From the NCBI GenBank assembly GCA_033026295.1, contig CM065182.1:5704001-5768000 (forward strand): a stretch of DNA of 64,000 bases. The letters run 5' to 3'. This document shows positions 13,831 through 26,900 of the stretch, in pieces; the first letter of the stretch is position 1; the number at the start of each line of letters is the position of its first letter. The notes beneath the pieces were generated by a model. That model saw only the letters and a program-made list of their open reading frames with translations, was not told the origin of the DNA and did not search any database. The DNA is from Channa striata (taxonomy: Eukaryota > Chordata > Actinopteri > Anabantiformes > Channidae). The translations under genes and the position numbers were made by a program.

Positions 13831-14919
13831 TAAGGTAGAAGGAGAAACAGGTGCAACAAATGAATAATTCCTATGAGTCCGGGTCCTGCATGAATCACGC
13901 ACGCAGCCATTAAACCGAGCACTTGTTGTAAAGCAGAAGCAGGAAGCTGAGTTCGGCCTTTTCCCGACTGGATAGAAGGACGAGCCTCGCTCATAAACCT
14001 TTGGACGGGACCTACGGGCAACAGCAGCACCTCTCCACAATAACATACAAATGACGGAATATAGTTTTAACTGAACATTTTCTACAGATTTTGTGGCTCC
14101 TCACTCTGAAGAACAAAATCTTGGAGTTTGACCTTTGAGATCATGTTGATTCATGAAGTCGAGCATCAGGAGGTTCTTGTCCAGTTGCTTTTTTGGTTAA
14201 ATCAGAACTGAAAAACTCTTCATATTTGAACTGGGTGTCCAAATTTGGCATACGTTATCACTACTCCTTTGATATGGATAGAAGTAATTTATTGTGTTCA
14301 CGATCAAGTGGTTTCCTTTTTTCTAAATTACAACCATAGGCTCCGTGACAAGATTGTTTACAGGGAAAAGGAGAATCCAGCATGTTTCCCAGTTGCTGCT
14401 GCTGGTTGATAACCTCAGAGGACACACATCTGATATCATGGGAAAAATAAAAAAACAAGATTCTCTATGTTCCATGCAAGGAATTTAAGGCTAAATCCTT
14501 TAGGGGTTAAGAATATAAGACCGCTATGGAACATAAACTACAAAAGCAGTTCTAATCCTCGTGTATTACAGTCGTTTCTGAAGTCAAATAATTCCTTCAA
14601 TGAAATCCTCCTCCTGTCTGTCTTCAGAAAATAAAAAAAGGAACGTATAAAACCGCCTGCTCCGTCTGCGGATCAGAGCGACGCCAACAAATGCCGAGCT
14701 TCCATCATCGCACACAAACACGCACATACAACCCAAAGCAAGACGAGTCAGCTTAGCAGCAGAGCATCCAGGCTGCTCTGCAAAACTGCCAAGGTTTCTA
14801 GCTGCAGGCTAAGCAGCAGCCGAATGTCCCCCAACCCACCACCACCATGGTGATGTGTTCGAGAGAGAGACGCAGGGAGGGCAGGGATGAAACTCCATCC
14901 GAGAGAAAGTGGTGGGAAG

Positions 14920-14922
<3 letters not shown>

Positions 14923-14978
<56 letters not shown>
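14923..14978. repeat. (GT)n microsatellite
   Basis: A 56-base pure GT array. The overlapping 120- to 150-codon frames on both strands exist only because of it. Confidence 0.95.
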
Positions 14979-14982
<4 letters not shown>

Positions 14983-15776
14983 AAACCCCAGGTGGGGCTT
15001 GTTGTCCTGGATAGAAGTCTCTCCTGGGGGACGACTGCTCCAGCTTAGCAGGTCTCTCCACACCTCCCTCTCTCTCTCTCTTTTCCACAAACACACAACC
15101 AGTAGGAGTCAGGAGGAGAAGAAAACAGGAAACAAATACAAGAGGGCGACGAAGGAAATGGGAAAAGCTGGAGCACAGAGGAAATACCGCACGTCCAGAC
15201 GCTTGGCGAACACGTATCATCACACACTGAACGTCGGTTTGGAAAAGCACAGACGCTTCACTTTTTGCTGACGGCCATTCAGTTACATGTGCAGCTCAGA
15301 CGAGTGTGATCAGTGTCTCCCATGGTTGTGATTTCTATTTCATCTCTTTGCATAACGGTTTACATTGAGCACAACCGTGGGACACAAGCATGTCTAGATA
15401 CTGTACATCTACACGGATCCCACCCACCACCCACGCAAACACTGCAACCCGAGGGGCCACTGTGGATAACAGCCTGTGCTCTGCACCTGATGCGTCTGCG
15501 GGGAAGCTTGTCTTCGTGCTGAAACAGCAGAAGAAGTTTTATGGTCCCTGTCGGACTGCTGACTTAAGGTGGACTTCACTGTTCCGAAGCCTGACCTCTA
15601 CTACCGCTGTGGAGATCCCGACTCTGATCCCACATCAGCACTTAAGACTGATTTCACCCCACCGAGCTGCTGTAGGAATCGAAAACAGGCAGGGACGGGC
15701 CAGATGTGGGGCAACACTGCTCTCTAATGGCTCAGACAGGGTGGTGAATCCGAAAGAAATGACGTAAGGCCTGCAA

Positions 15777-15798
15777 GTGTGTGTGTGTGTGTGTGTGT
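15777..15798. repeat. (GT)n microsatellite
   Basis: A short pure GT array in noncoding DNA. Confidence 0.9.
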
Positions 15799-16443
15799 TC
15801 TACTATTCTATACAACACAGGTTTGAGGAATTCTTGTGTTTGTTGTGCAGAGAGAAATGGGAACGTGTTTTTTATAAATGCAGAATAATATCCATTACAA
15901 ACACATCATGTCTAGCTGTTTGCAATTGTGACTGAACTAACCCTTTCAGAACTTCAGGGCTTGGGGCTTGTTCTGAATCTGGATGTCACAGTAAGCAGTA
16001 AAGTAAAATCGTTGCTAATACGTCCATATGATGGTACTTTTTGCGGGGATGTTCTGCGAAAGCGTTTGAGCAAAGAAGCTTCCAAGTTTACCAGAGCAAT
16101 ACAGACCTATTGATGCTGATGTAATAACGTTTGGTCATTGCACAGGGAGAGGAAAGATGCAGCCCCAGTGCCTGAAGGCGGCTCTGCTCCGGGCACATCT
16201 TGATCTCTAACAACCCCCAGCAGGCAGGCAGTGGATCTGCAGGATTTATCCGTCCTGGGCTGATGACGAGACACTGGAGCCTAATGCAGCCAATGTCTGG
16301 TATTTCTCCGCTTATTATAATGGAGACAATCTTAATCGTATGTTACAACAGCCATGAAACAGTATTTGGACCATAAGTGAGGAGCATTAAAACATTTTTG
16401 TAACATTGTGAGCTCGTTTCAGGCTAAACATGAACACAGTTTT

Positions 16444-16805
16444 AAAGGGCAACTTCACCAATATTCAACGTCCTTTCCATGGCTTTAGTTCAGGGTGTAA
16501 ATGTACACGAATGCTTTTAAACTTCCCTCTGACTTTCCAGTATGAAAATATTGACCTGCTTCTGGCTTAAAAACTCCTCCAGATGACATCATCTAAACTC
16601 GTAACGGTGACAGACTCCTCCTGGTGATGTCATCCGGAGGAGCTATGGAAAAGCAGGTTGCCCGTGATTACAACCGCCATAGTGCGAGTGATGACATGAC
16701 ATAAACTCCGAAGTGAAAGTTCCTCCAAGTGATGTCATCTGGAGGCATTTTTCAGATAGAATGTAGGGAAGTCAGAAGGATTTTTAATGGCATTTATTTA
16801 CAGAG
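16444..16805. repeat. Foldback interspersed repeat, copy 1
   Basis: The segment begins near GGGCAACTTCACCAATATTC and ends near CATTTATTTACAGAG. Its two halves are imperfect inverted repeats. The left arm carries AACTTCCCTCTGAC and CTCCTCCAGATGACATCAT; the right arm carries the reverse-complement pattern TGATGTCATCTGGAGG and GGGAAGTCAGAAGG. A second, diverged copy in the same orientation lies at 18089-18410. This looks like a non-autonomous DNA transposon (MITE-like) without coding capacity. The family name is unknown to me. Confidence 0.6.
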
Positions 16806-18088
16806 AGCGTGTGCAAAATGTCTCTTCAAAAAGCGAGAAATGTGCAGCTCGGGCCATTTGTTTAGAGTCTGAATAGAAATGTCCAAAGTGGCACATAAAC
16901 GGGGAGGTGAAAAAACGTTATAGTCTCTCGTATTCATCACCACTGTGTGTGCATTTAATTTTACTTACAAATGTTAATTACATTTGCATATGAGGCTTTA
17001 TCCATCACCCTGAGACGCCATCCGTCTGCAGTGACAGACTTTGGTAAAGAGCAGAGTTTCCACTCAGGTGAAAGCAAACAATCCAATAATTCAACGTGAA
17101 GGAAACGTGAACAATGACAACGGTTTCAAAATATTTATTTTCATCCCTGAGGTGTTCACTGTATTGCATGTAAAATATGATTGGATTTTTTTTTTTTATA
17201 TTCCCATCTCTCTCCTTTCTGACAACAAACCAATTTCACTCTTTCCTTGCTTCATGTTTTAGCAGCTGCCAGGTGGGGAAGCACATCAGTAGAAATTAAC
17301 TAATTACATATTTGCCCTTTGAGGACCATCTGCTTTGTGTATAAATAACATTTCATATTCATTCTTGCTAGTTGGCATTTCTGGTTCAGGGAAGCACGGC
17401 AATCAAAACTGGATGAATAATATGATTGAATGCCTGAGGTCGAGGAATAGAGGGGCAAAAAAAAATAACAGAAATATGGAAATAGGCTTCATATCACCAG
17501 ACTGTACTTGAACTATTGACTGTATTCTGAGCTCTGCTGCGGCTTGCGTGCCAGGTTCTGCATACTAAATGGATTAGCACACTTGTTTCATCCCACACTC
17601 ATAATAAACCACCTCTTACATAACTTAAGAAACCAAATGATTTTTTAATAAGATCCAGCTGAAGTGACGTGCAGCTCCACTGCGTTTCTCTGGCTTTACT
17701 TTGATTTGGTTTAAAACATTAAAAAAAAGAAATGCATTAGTCTGATTGGTAGATATTCTCCCTAATGTTGAGTTATGTCCCCGTATGCGCCTCAAGGTCT
17801 GGAGGGCTCTTGTTGTCCTCTCTTCATCTCTCTTCATGAACACCTTAATGTGTCTGCTGACCTTTGGCAGGTTAAATTAAATTCAAGGGGTTCGCACAAA
17901 TCTTATATAGATTACGTACTTAGCACATTTGTACTACTTTCTATCAAAGACATTGTCCCTCTGAAAAAAAAAGAACCGTGGAACTTTTAGAGCTTGAGGG
18001 ATGTTGTTTTTGTTAAGGACGTTTGATCGTTTTGAGAACCAAAAAGTTCCATTAACCTTCATTGTAGATCTGCCAGTAACATTTTTAA
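16806..18088. other. AT-rich noncoding stretch
   Basis: No gene is recognised. The parts at 16955-17045 and 17270-17450 contain homeodomain-type TTAATTA and a perfect octamer ATTTGCAT near 16982, and look like candidate conserved noncoding sequence by composition alone. Confidence 0.4.
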
Positions 18089-18410
18089 TAAAGGGTGACT
18101 TCACCATGTTCAACTTGCCCTTTATGGTTTTAGTTTAGGGTGTTATTGTACATTAAAAGCTTTTAAGCTTCCCTCTGACCTCCCTATGATAAAATTCTCA
18201 TCATTAGGAATTCAGATGATGTCATCTGGAGGAGTTCTGGAAAAGCAGGTTGACTGTTGTTACCAACTTTATAGTCAGAGAAACAAATTGACAATGTAAA
18301 CTGAAGGTTCCTCCAAGTGATGTCATCTGGAGGCGCTTTTCAGCTAGAAGTAGAGAGTTACTTTAATAAATCAAGTTTGAGGTCAGTTTAAAGGAATTTA
18401 TTTACATGTG
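18089..18410. repeat. Foldback interspersed repeat, copy 2
   Basis: This copy aligns by eye to the element at 16444-16805: GACTTCACCA at the left edge, then TTTAGTTTAGGGTGT, AAGCTTCCCTCTGACCT, GATGATGTCATCTGGAGGAG, AGTGATGTCATCTGGAGGCG and ATTTATTTACA at the right edge. It is shorter because part of the left arm is missing. Confidence 0.6.
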
Positions 18411-18823
18411 CTACCTAGGTCCAACAGAAGCAAGTTAAATATGAGTGAAGGCGTCCTTTAGAATAGATTTCATTTAATATGCTGATGGAGATAAACAGGA
18501 ACAGCTGGATGAATGACAGTTTGATGAGTTGCTTTTTTGCCTTCTTTGAGTTAAACGTATTTATAAGAAAAGAAAGTTACCTGGTTTTTACTGGCGTCTG
18601 ACTGTCACACCATATGTTTAGCGCTATTATTTGACAGCTACTGCTACCGAAACCAAACACGCGTGTCTCGCCACCTGCTTTTCACTCATCTGAAAAAGTT
18701 GAAGAAAAGCAGAATATATCAAGTTTGTCCAGAACATCAAACAACCTCCAACTTTGGTTTTAGTCCTGCACGCTTGGTCAGTGGTTTGTCCTTTCCAGTC
18801 TGAATGTTGCAGAGTAGACTGGA

Positions 18824-18829
18824 TTTATT
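18824..18829 (-). terminator. plac8l1 polyadenylation signal AATAAA
   Basis: The minus strand reads AATAAA about 115 bases after the plac8l1 stop codon, a normal distance for a short 3'UTR. Confidence 0.6.
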
Positions 18830-18944
18830 GTCCAAGCTGTCCTCGGGGACATTTCAAACAGTTTAAGCCTAGTAGCATTGATCCTTCATGTTTTTCATAC
18901 CAATGATTTGAGTTAGTCCTCAACAGTCTTTGTCCGGTGTTTCT

Positions 18945-20345
18945 TTAGGAGCACGCTAGGGCAGTGGACACATGATACGTCTGAGTCTTCATCCTCCGCT
19001 TCATCTCTCTTATCATCTGACACACAGCCAGAGGGTAACAGCAGTACACTGTGGTCCAGTCCTCACACACACTGCCCTGTGGATTATTCAGATCAAACAA
19101 CGCAGCAGAAACACGTCCAGAAAACAGAACAAGCATGCAAGCAGAAATTTACTCACACGACCCGATGAGTCAGAAACGCAAACGCCCATTGACAAACACG
19201 CACTCACCCGTATCTTGTACCGCTCTCTGATCCCGACTCGTATGGCAAACGTGGATCCTGGTAATAGAGGCATGCACAGACACTCCCCGTACTGATGGGC
19301 TAAACTCAGGTCTAAACAGCAGGGCACCAGAGCGCCGAGAACACCTGCAAGTGTGGCCACAGATGAATGAATGCCAGTTTGACGCATTTAATTAGTGAAA
19401 CAAAGCGTGTCTGACGTGTACGTTCACATTACATGTAGTTTTGTCTCCACAGACGTCAAACAAGCCTGTGCTCCAGTCTCCTCCCGTCTGCGTGATGGTC
19501 GTAATGGTCGTCGTGGTGACACCGAGGCCGGGCTGCGTGAGCACTGGGTCTGTCGCTGCAGGGACTTTTTTTGACCTCCAGTTATCTTCACTTCCTGTGG
19601 TGCTGCCCCCCACTTCCTCCTCGTCTTGAAACGTTGATGCTGAGCCACTGGTGACTGACAATCCAGGTCTGAAATTAGATTAATAATGAGCCGGTGCTTG
19701 GAGAAACGCTTGATAAATTCACCACAGCTTGTCAAGCTTTTAGCGTGGCGCTGCTAAAAACAGCGGGGTTAATGTCAAATGGAAACGTGTTAAATTTGAC
19801 AGTTAGTGTAGGCGTTGGATTTTTCAGTCCTCCAGCCTGGAAGGAGGACAAACCCTTGAGCAAGGCTCCTAATTCCAACTGTCCCAGTGGAGCTGCTCAG
19901 GAGCCTGAGGCCAGACTGGGGTTGTACTGGGTAGCTCACAGGTGGGAATGTGAGCTTGCGAAAAGAGAGCGAGCCTCTCAGGAAACTAAAAGTCATATGT
20001 CAGTGAAACGTTAACACAAGGTTGACGCCACTATTACACTAATATAATCAAAAATGTTGACTCTTACAGAAAGAAACTGTATAAAATATAGATTTAAAGC
20101 ATCAAAAACGCAAATTGGAATAAAAGTAAAATCAAAAGCTTAATTCAGTTTGAATTGTGTGAAAAGCAGCAGCCAACAGATTAAAAAATATGTTGCCGTT
20201 TCGTTTGCATGATAGAGGCAGGAAGCAGAACACAGCAGAATGAGTGAGCTGTTGGCTGCACTTCCACTGTGCTCGGTGGCGACAACAACGCGCACCGGTC
20301 GGGACAAAGAAACACTTACTGATGTGTGACTGTCGTCTGCTCCAT
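18945..20345 (-). CDS. plac8l1: PLAC8-like protein 1
   Basis: This is a small cysteine-rich protein of the PLAC8/cornifelin family. Its molecular role is not well established. Coding exons on the minus strand are 20320-20345, 19433-19668, 19208-19344 and 18945-19076, with GT-AG introns of 651, 88 and 131 bases. The frame is continuous and gives 176 aa; human PLAC8L1 is about the same length from memory. The chosen ATG (GCCATGGAG context) is the one that stays in frame across intron 1; the upstream ATG at 20357 does not. Family hallmarks are ITQTGGDWSTGLFDVC, YGECLCMPLLPGSTFAIR, RERYKIRGSVCEDW and YCCYPLAVCQMIRE. The N-terminal 60 residues are Ser/Thr-rich and weakly conserved. Some cysteines I recall in the human CFWGLFCPMCLEC stretch are replaced here by CVLGALVPCCLDL. 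The gene lies in tandem just downstream of lars1, as in human. Confidence 0.92.
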
Positions 20346-21455
20346 GGCTAGAAGCTACCGGCATCCAGAGAGGGGTGAGGTGAGGAGAGGAGAGAAGAAG
20401 AGAGGCTGAGCGAGGAGTCAGCAAGAATGAGTAGGTGGAGTGGGGGGGGGGCGGGGGGCGAGCGACACTTCCCCTGTGAGAGGGTGTGTGTCAAAGCAGA
20501 TAAAGCAGCACTCAGCTGGCTGGGCCAGAAGCTGTGTGACAAAGATAAGTCTTGTAGTTGTCTTCTGTTTTGGGACTTCACTGTGGCCCCCTCTAATACA
20601 TCAAATGCAAAAAAGAAAGAAGGCAGACAGACATCAGGGTACATCAGCATGTTCATACGTAAAATAATTAGATGTGAACGGATGCATAAACCCACCTGGG
20701 GGCCAGATTAGCTTAAATGTGATTATTATTTAGTTTCTATGGTTTGAGTGTTGAATAAAGACGCACAGGTGAAAATAAAGTCAACGTTAATTACTTTACT
20801 AAATTAAAGATGTCAAACATACACACAAAAACTAAATTCAATTTGAGTAAAGGTATTAATGTACGGCGTTGGTGAAGCACCTTAAGTGTTCCACGTATAA
20901 AATTAACTTCACTGTTTCTAATAAGCTAAAGTATTTGAAAGACAGTAAATGTTAGACTCCCCCTTAAGGCAGAAGCACAGACTTCGAGCTGAGAAGTGAA
21001 AGATGCTTTTTTTTTTTTTTTTTTAGAAGCGATGAAACACCAGTTCAGGTTTAGAGGGAACCGCATTTCCTGTGTTCTGACGTTGACCTTTGAATTTACG
21101 CTAATGTGTGTTTGTGAGTTCTCTGAGTTATAGTCAGAGAAGGGAAAGAGGTGAGGAGAGGTTTACGTGATGGGAGGTCACGTAGTGAAACCATAACACA
21201 CACACACACACACACACAGGGTTCCAATGAAACCAAATATAAAGTGGCATTAAATCTTATGTAGCAAATATTAAACTTATTATTTAAGATCAGGTAAAAT
21301 ATACCTGAATGGCATTTAATCAACAAAGTTTATAGCTTTGCATCAAAGACCATCTCCTCAGCCTCATCTGAAGTTCAAACATGGGTCTTCTCCTGAGCCA
21401 CTGGGGCAAACATTCAATCACTTCTCAAAAACAATGACACGCTCTCGATATGAGC
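20346..21455. other. Spacer between plac8l1 and lars1 3' ends/promoter
   Basis: This holds the presumed plac8l1 upstream region on the minus strand. It contains a G-run at 20442-20460, a T-run at 21007-21024 and an (AC)n array at 21196-21218. No TATA box is obvious and no coding sequence is recognised. Confidence 0.5.
21196..21218. repeat. (AC)n microsatellite
   Basis: A short AC array between plac8l1 and lars1. Confidence 0.9.
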
Positions 21456-21853
21456 TTTATTCTTGTGGGGAACATGTCTCACGTCCTTAGAAGAAATAAA
21501 ACAGCACAGGAGGAAAGAGGACCAACACTGCGAGGCTGGATATTTCACGGGTTTTATTATTTCTCCGAAAGACCGTAGTCAGACAAGTGCCATCTACAGC
21601 AAGAAAATACGGAAATTTTGTGACAGGATGACAACACGAGAGAACAATATGCCTCCCCATTGACGTAACTAACAATAGAGCAGACACATTATCATCAATA
21701 TGAAAAAGAACAGGCGTTCAGAAGTTTGCTGGAACAGTCACATGATGTGAAACCATAAAAAGTGGTTGACCAGCATCAAACCAGCTCACAGTGGTCGATC
21801 ATTGCCTTTCAGAGGGAAATGCATTGTTCAGTCGCGATGCGAATACTTGCTTA

Positions 21854-21859
21854 TTTATT
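21854..21859 (-). terminator. Candidate lars1 polyadenylation signal
   Basis: AATAAA on the minus strand, about 455 bases after the lars1 stop. Further AATAAA hexamers at 21553-21558 and 21456-21461 are alternatives. Which one is used cannot be decided from the sequence. Confidence 0.4.
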
Positions 21860-22313
21860 GTGTCAAACTTTGACTTCAACATTACTGACACTGAAAAGAG
21901 GAAGCAGAGAACATTGTGGTCTGGGATTTTGCCAAATTTGTGGGCGTTTTTTCATATTCCTGACAACCTACTGTAAGTACAAAGGACCCAATAGTGTCAG
22001 AATTTGATCAGTGGACATCGAACAGTTCGTCTTTCATACCGAACCCAGATCTGAATGAACGAAGACTGCGTGAGCTGTTTCAAAGGGGTCCCACTAGACT
22101 CCGATATTCTCTGAGGTCACATTCAGCAGCGACACGGAGAGGATCAAATCCAACAGCATGTGCATTAGCAGTGGCACATAGCACGAGACACAAGTTATAA
22201 AAGATTTAGTTTCAAGTCAGTCTTCATTGGCCTTCAGTCAAAACTACTCGTTGTAATAATTAATGATTCACTGCTGAACGTGCCCCCATGTGAATGAAGG
22301 AGTGAATGTTTCT

Positions 22314-23951
22314 CTAACGAACCAGATAAACCAAAGTGTCCCCAATGTCCACGGTCAGGCCGTTGTCAGCCAGAGTGACCTTCTTCTCCTCCAGATTGAC
22401 GCTGAACACAGATTTGTTGGAAATGGGTAATTTGCCCTGCTCCTCCTGTCCCAGGACGGGCACCCTGCGGGGCCCCAGCAGGGGGTCCTCGTACCTCATC
22501 AACTTCACTCTGGAGAGGTCTAGTGGACGGGAGGGAAGCAGAGGCAGAGAGGGTCGGACGTGGGAGAGAAAAGAGGGGGAAAGAGAAAAAGGGATGTGAA
22601 AACAAGAAAAGACGGGAAAATAACAGAAGGGAGGTCAGCTGACTAAAATCAAGAAACTGAAATTCATAAAAAACTAAATTAATATGAAATTAATGGCAAT
22701 AACAAAAATGTTCTACACTGTGATACAAAAATGTTCAATCTAGCACGTCAGTCCTTGTGGCACTTCACATTGTGTGAACATCTACTTAAGCAGCTTTTGT
22801 AGAACTAATATGCACATTTAAAAAGAGAAATTATAATTAAAATAAACAAAAACATTCAATTATTATTTATAAAACTAAATTCAATAAAAATTTAATTTTT
22901 TTAACAAACTCAGTCCCCCAAAAAGCTAAACAATCATTTTAAGTTGAAATAATAAACCCGAATACAAATTCTGAAATTGAAAATCGCAGAGAAGTCACTA
23001 AGACACACGAAAAAATGAGGCATGAATATAAAATGTCGACTGTAACAGGGGAGAGTTCAGGATGTAAAGAAGGAAACGGTGTTAAGACAAGAAAAGAAGC
23101 GACACACCACCGAGCAAATTGGGTCACACACTGAACTGCTCTTCATGCACTTCAGTGTTATTGTGCTTTGTATCAAATCTGCCACGATGATTAAAAAGAC
23201 ATAAAAAAAAAGGGTCAATAGGGTGCAATTGAAAAGTAGAACACGCGAACGGCAGGATGTCTGCAGTTCTAATACTCGGAGAGGAATCTCCGGTTGCTTT
23301 CATAAAAAGAAGGATGACTGTACTGGTTTTGTTAAGCGCACTCTGGAGGAAATATGTGCACGACTGTTAAACTGAGACAAAAAGTGGAATGTGTCCTTCT
23401 TGTCACTGTCACACTGGAGTCGCCTCTGTGCACAGTGACTCAGAATTAGACAGCATAGGAAAGGTGGGAGGAATAATATGGCCGGAGTCAGCTGGTGGAC
23501 ATCACTTCTAGGCGCAATATGTGCCTCAGTCAGCCGAGCCCTGAGCCAAGTGATGCCAGTTCTTAACCTGCACATCTGATTTCCTAGCTGATATCCAATG
23601 CTCCTACCTTTGATGAGTCTGTTGACCTTGGCTAATCTACGGACGACGCTGTCCCTGCTGTCCCCCTGTCGGATTTCTACCTTAGCGGAAAACAGGCCGC
23701 TGCACGGCTGAGGATTGACCAGGGCCACGCACACTCCGGGCTGGGTGGACAGAGAAAGAGCACAAAAGCCCAACATGCCATTTAATTGTTCATTTGTGAA
23801 CCACGACCCTCCTGACACATACACACTGCTACAGAAGGAGTGCACACAGTCAAGCAACCGCCTACAGAGACACAAACATACATTCAGCAAGTGTGCAAAC
23901 ACGACGAAAAAGTAGGTCATAAGCTGAAAAATGGGAAACTGAAGAGAGAAG

Positions 23952-23982
<31 letters not shown>

Positions 23983-26900
23983 CTTGTTCTAATCAGCTAA
24001 CACACAGCCACAAACATTTACCTCGGATCTGAAAACGCTGAATGGTTTCCCTGGGCAACAGTCCTCCTTCACTTTGTCATCAGCCTCAGAAGCAAACAAC
24101 ACGTCAATCTGCTCCAACTGTAGAGAAGGAACGATGTCATTAGGAAAAGAAGGGGGGATCATCAGCTGATCCGCCCGTTCCAGCAGATGTTGTGTGTGCA
24201 GGTGTGTTTGTCATGCCCACTGGCAGCTGATCAGAGACACAGCAGTCTAAATCAGAGACATCTTTTCAGTGAGTGCACAGGAGAAAGCGACTAGAAACTA
24301 GTTCAGAAAAACAGGGTTTTACCAAATCTAGGACTGACTGACTGTTGCTGGCTGGTGAAAAAAAAAAAAAGAAATCCGTGTTTACAGCAGAGACTAAGGA
24401 TCAAATTGTCCAACGACTTGTCTGTAAACCACTTCACTGCTGACAATTCATAACTGCAACGACTTTATTTTGTCTTTTGTAGAGATGTGATGGGAGCATC
24501 ACTTTGAGTGAGCCCTATTCTTAGAGTTGCTTTGTGAAACAAGTAACTCCACATCCCTCTTTCAGCTACAACATATTTGTGTTATCAACTTTAGCTATGA
24601 TCAGAAACAAGGAAAGTGGATTCAGGGTCTCACTTTGACATGCACTGTGTGCAATTTTTCTTTTATGTGGTTAAATCTGTGCAGGTTTCTCAAACGTATC
24701 TGAGGGTTTTAGTTTTTGACTGGGTTAGGCTTCTGTGCAGGGTAAAGCATTAAGAGCTTTCCTGACTGACAGCTAAGATCAGAGTTGTCTCAACTGAGAA
24801 GCAGTGAAACTCAGCTTTAAGGCAGAGGTATTTCGGAGGAAACCAAAATGCTGCAACTGCATGTTCCACCTCTGTGTTTATGTAAAACATCAAATTAATT
24901 CATTCAAGTTAAAAAGAGGTGTGTGCTGCTAGTAACACCAGCTTCTTTCACTCGTGTGGCCCCAATCTTTAAACCTAACTTAGAGAGGCTGTTTTGAGCG
25001 GCTCCAAAATTCACAAACCACACCTCCAAAGAGTTGGTCAAGTAGACCAGGTTCTCCATCAGAACTGCTCGCTCATCAAACTCCAGCTCCAGATCCAAAA
25101 CCCTCTGTCCATTTTTCTCCAGGTTCTCCTAAAGAACACAGAGCAGAGGCCAAAAAGGTCAGAGAGATACAAACATGGAACTGATAAATAATTTGAAACC
25201 TCTGGAGAAATGATGGTGAAGCTCAGTTCATAGTTTACATTTAAAGAGGAACTGGGGAAAAAAAAATCCAGGTTTGGTTTAGAATTAAGCTTTATGCAGA
25301 AAGTTCATTGTTATGCTGATGCTGCCACCATGAGATTATTAGGAGAAAAAAAGGTTTGTGAAAAAAAGATGCCACAACAAAGCATCAAACAAAGTAAAGC
25401 TGGGAGTAAAAAAAACTTGAAAGCTGAAAAACAAACTTGACAGACAAACCAGGGATGAACACAAAGCTCATCATGACTATTTATTAGTTGCATTCTGTTT
25501 GATCCCTGCAGTGAAACGGCACCACCTGAACAAAGCCCTGAGCACCTGGGAAATATGAAATCTACAATTTTAATTAGCATTGTGCTTCTGATCATTCAGC
25601 AGCAACTCGACCTTACGTTCATATATAGTAAAACTTGATATAACTGAAACAATGTCTTTGTGTCCTTTTGTCATTTTAACCATTCTGTCACATGGATTAA
25701 AAGAAAATAACATCCTAACGAGTGTTGCAGTTTGCAATGCCTCAGGAATTTAATTTCAAATGAATGCAAAGCATCTTTAACATGAAGTGTTGCCATGTGC
25801 GGCAAAGTTGTTGCTCAAGAAAAACACACATTTTTGACCATTTATAGATGTTTCACGTAAATGCAGGAACCAGCTGAGGCCGTTTGTCAGAAGTATTTTG
25901 TATGCTTTCAAAATCAATAAACACTTTTCTGACTTAGAATTCTTGCAATTGCTTTGTATTTTCAATGTAATGTTGTTATTCTTTATTCTTATATTGTTCC
26001 CACTGAATGACACAATGAGGGGGACAAACAGACTTCAATATGTCCAAGGAAGGCTGCAGGGCGGAAACATAAAACCTCACAGACACTTTGACTTAACAAC
26101 TCCTTAGGTGTTAAACTAGGTGTTAATATAGCACGTGTGTAGAACACGGGGAAACTAAAATTAATATAAATATAAAAATTCATTGTTAGTATTCTTGTGT
26201 TGGGCGGGTGTAGGAGGGACAGGATGTGCCTTTACACAGACACACAAATGCTGCCTCCACTTCCTCCATATTTACCTTGATCATGGCCACAAAAGGCATG
26301 ACTCTCTTCATGTATTTCTTCAGTTCAGGCAAGGCTCCGAGTTCGCTCGCTATTACTTTGTTGTCTGGAAGGACCCCGTTGTTGCTCTGAAGAAAAAAAG
26401 AAAAAAAAAAATATATATATATATAACAGCAAGGAAAAACCAAGGGAGGGCAACATGCACACAAACAGGAAGAGAGTCAGAGAGCGATGCATAGGGTAAC
26501 TGACAGAAAACGCACTACATCACTACTGGAGATAATTATGAAAACATGGACGATACATGGACTGCGCCAGGAAGGTGAAGCGACATCATGGCATGTTCTG
26601 TTTTTGTGTGCCATGTTGTGAGGATCCAGCTACTGCTTGTTGGTGAGTTGGAGTTTTGATCTTACCCCATCTCCATCAAATCTCAAAAAGTTATTCTTCC
26701 TAAATATGTGCGGTTAAGCCACTGTAGCCGCTGCGGGAGGCTGAGCGCACACCTCATAGGGAGCCGCCCCCCCCCACGTCCCCCAACAGTTAACGCAGAA
26801 TGATTCAACCTCACGTTGCTTATTTTAGTCTTTGCGTCATCAAGCCTCGTACTCTCCCACTCTGTAGCTGCTCCCCGTGGGTCAGGTGAACGCCTTACAC

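Noticed and set aside
14798..15271. 120- to 150-codon frames on both strands
   Set aside because: They are held open by a 56-base GT/AC microsatellite that reads as Cys-Val or His-Thr repeats.
20343..20424. Upstream ATG (MPVASSHGADD) as plac8l1 start
   Set aside because: That frame does not join exon 2 in phase. The ATG at 20345 in a GCCATGG context does.
21994..22200. 68-codon frame just beyond the lars1 stop, opposite strand
   Set aside because: It lies in the presumed lars1 3'UTR and resembles no protein family I know.
23300..23980. 226-codon minus-strand frame overlapping lars1 exon 31
   Set aside because: Only its central part (23608-23740) is lars1 coding sequence; the rest is intron read-through, including a CA array.
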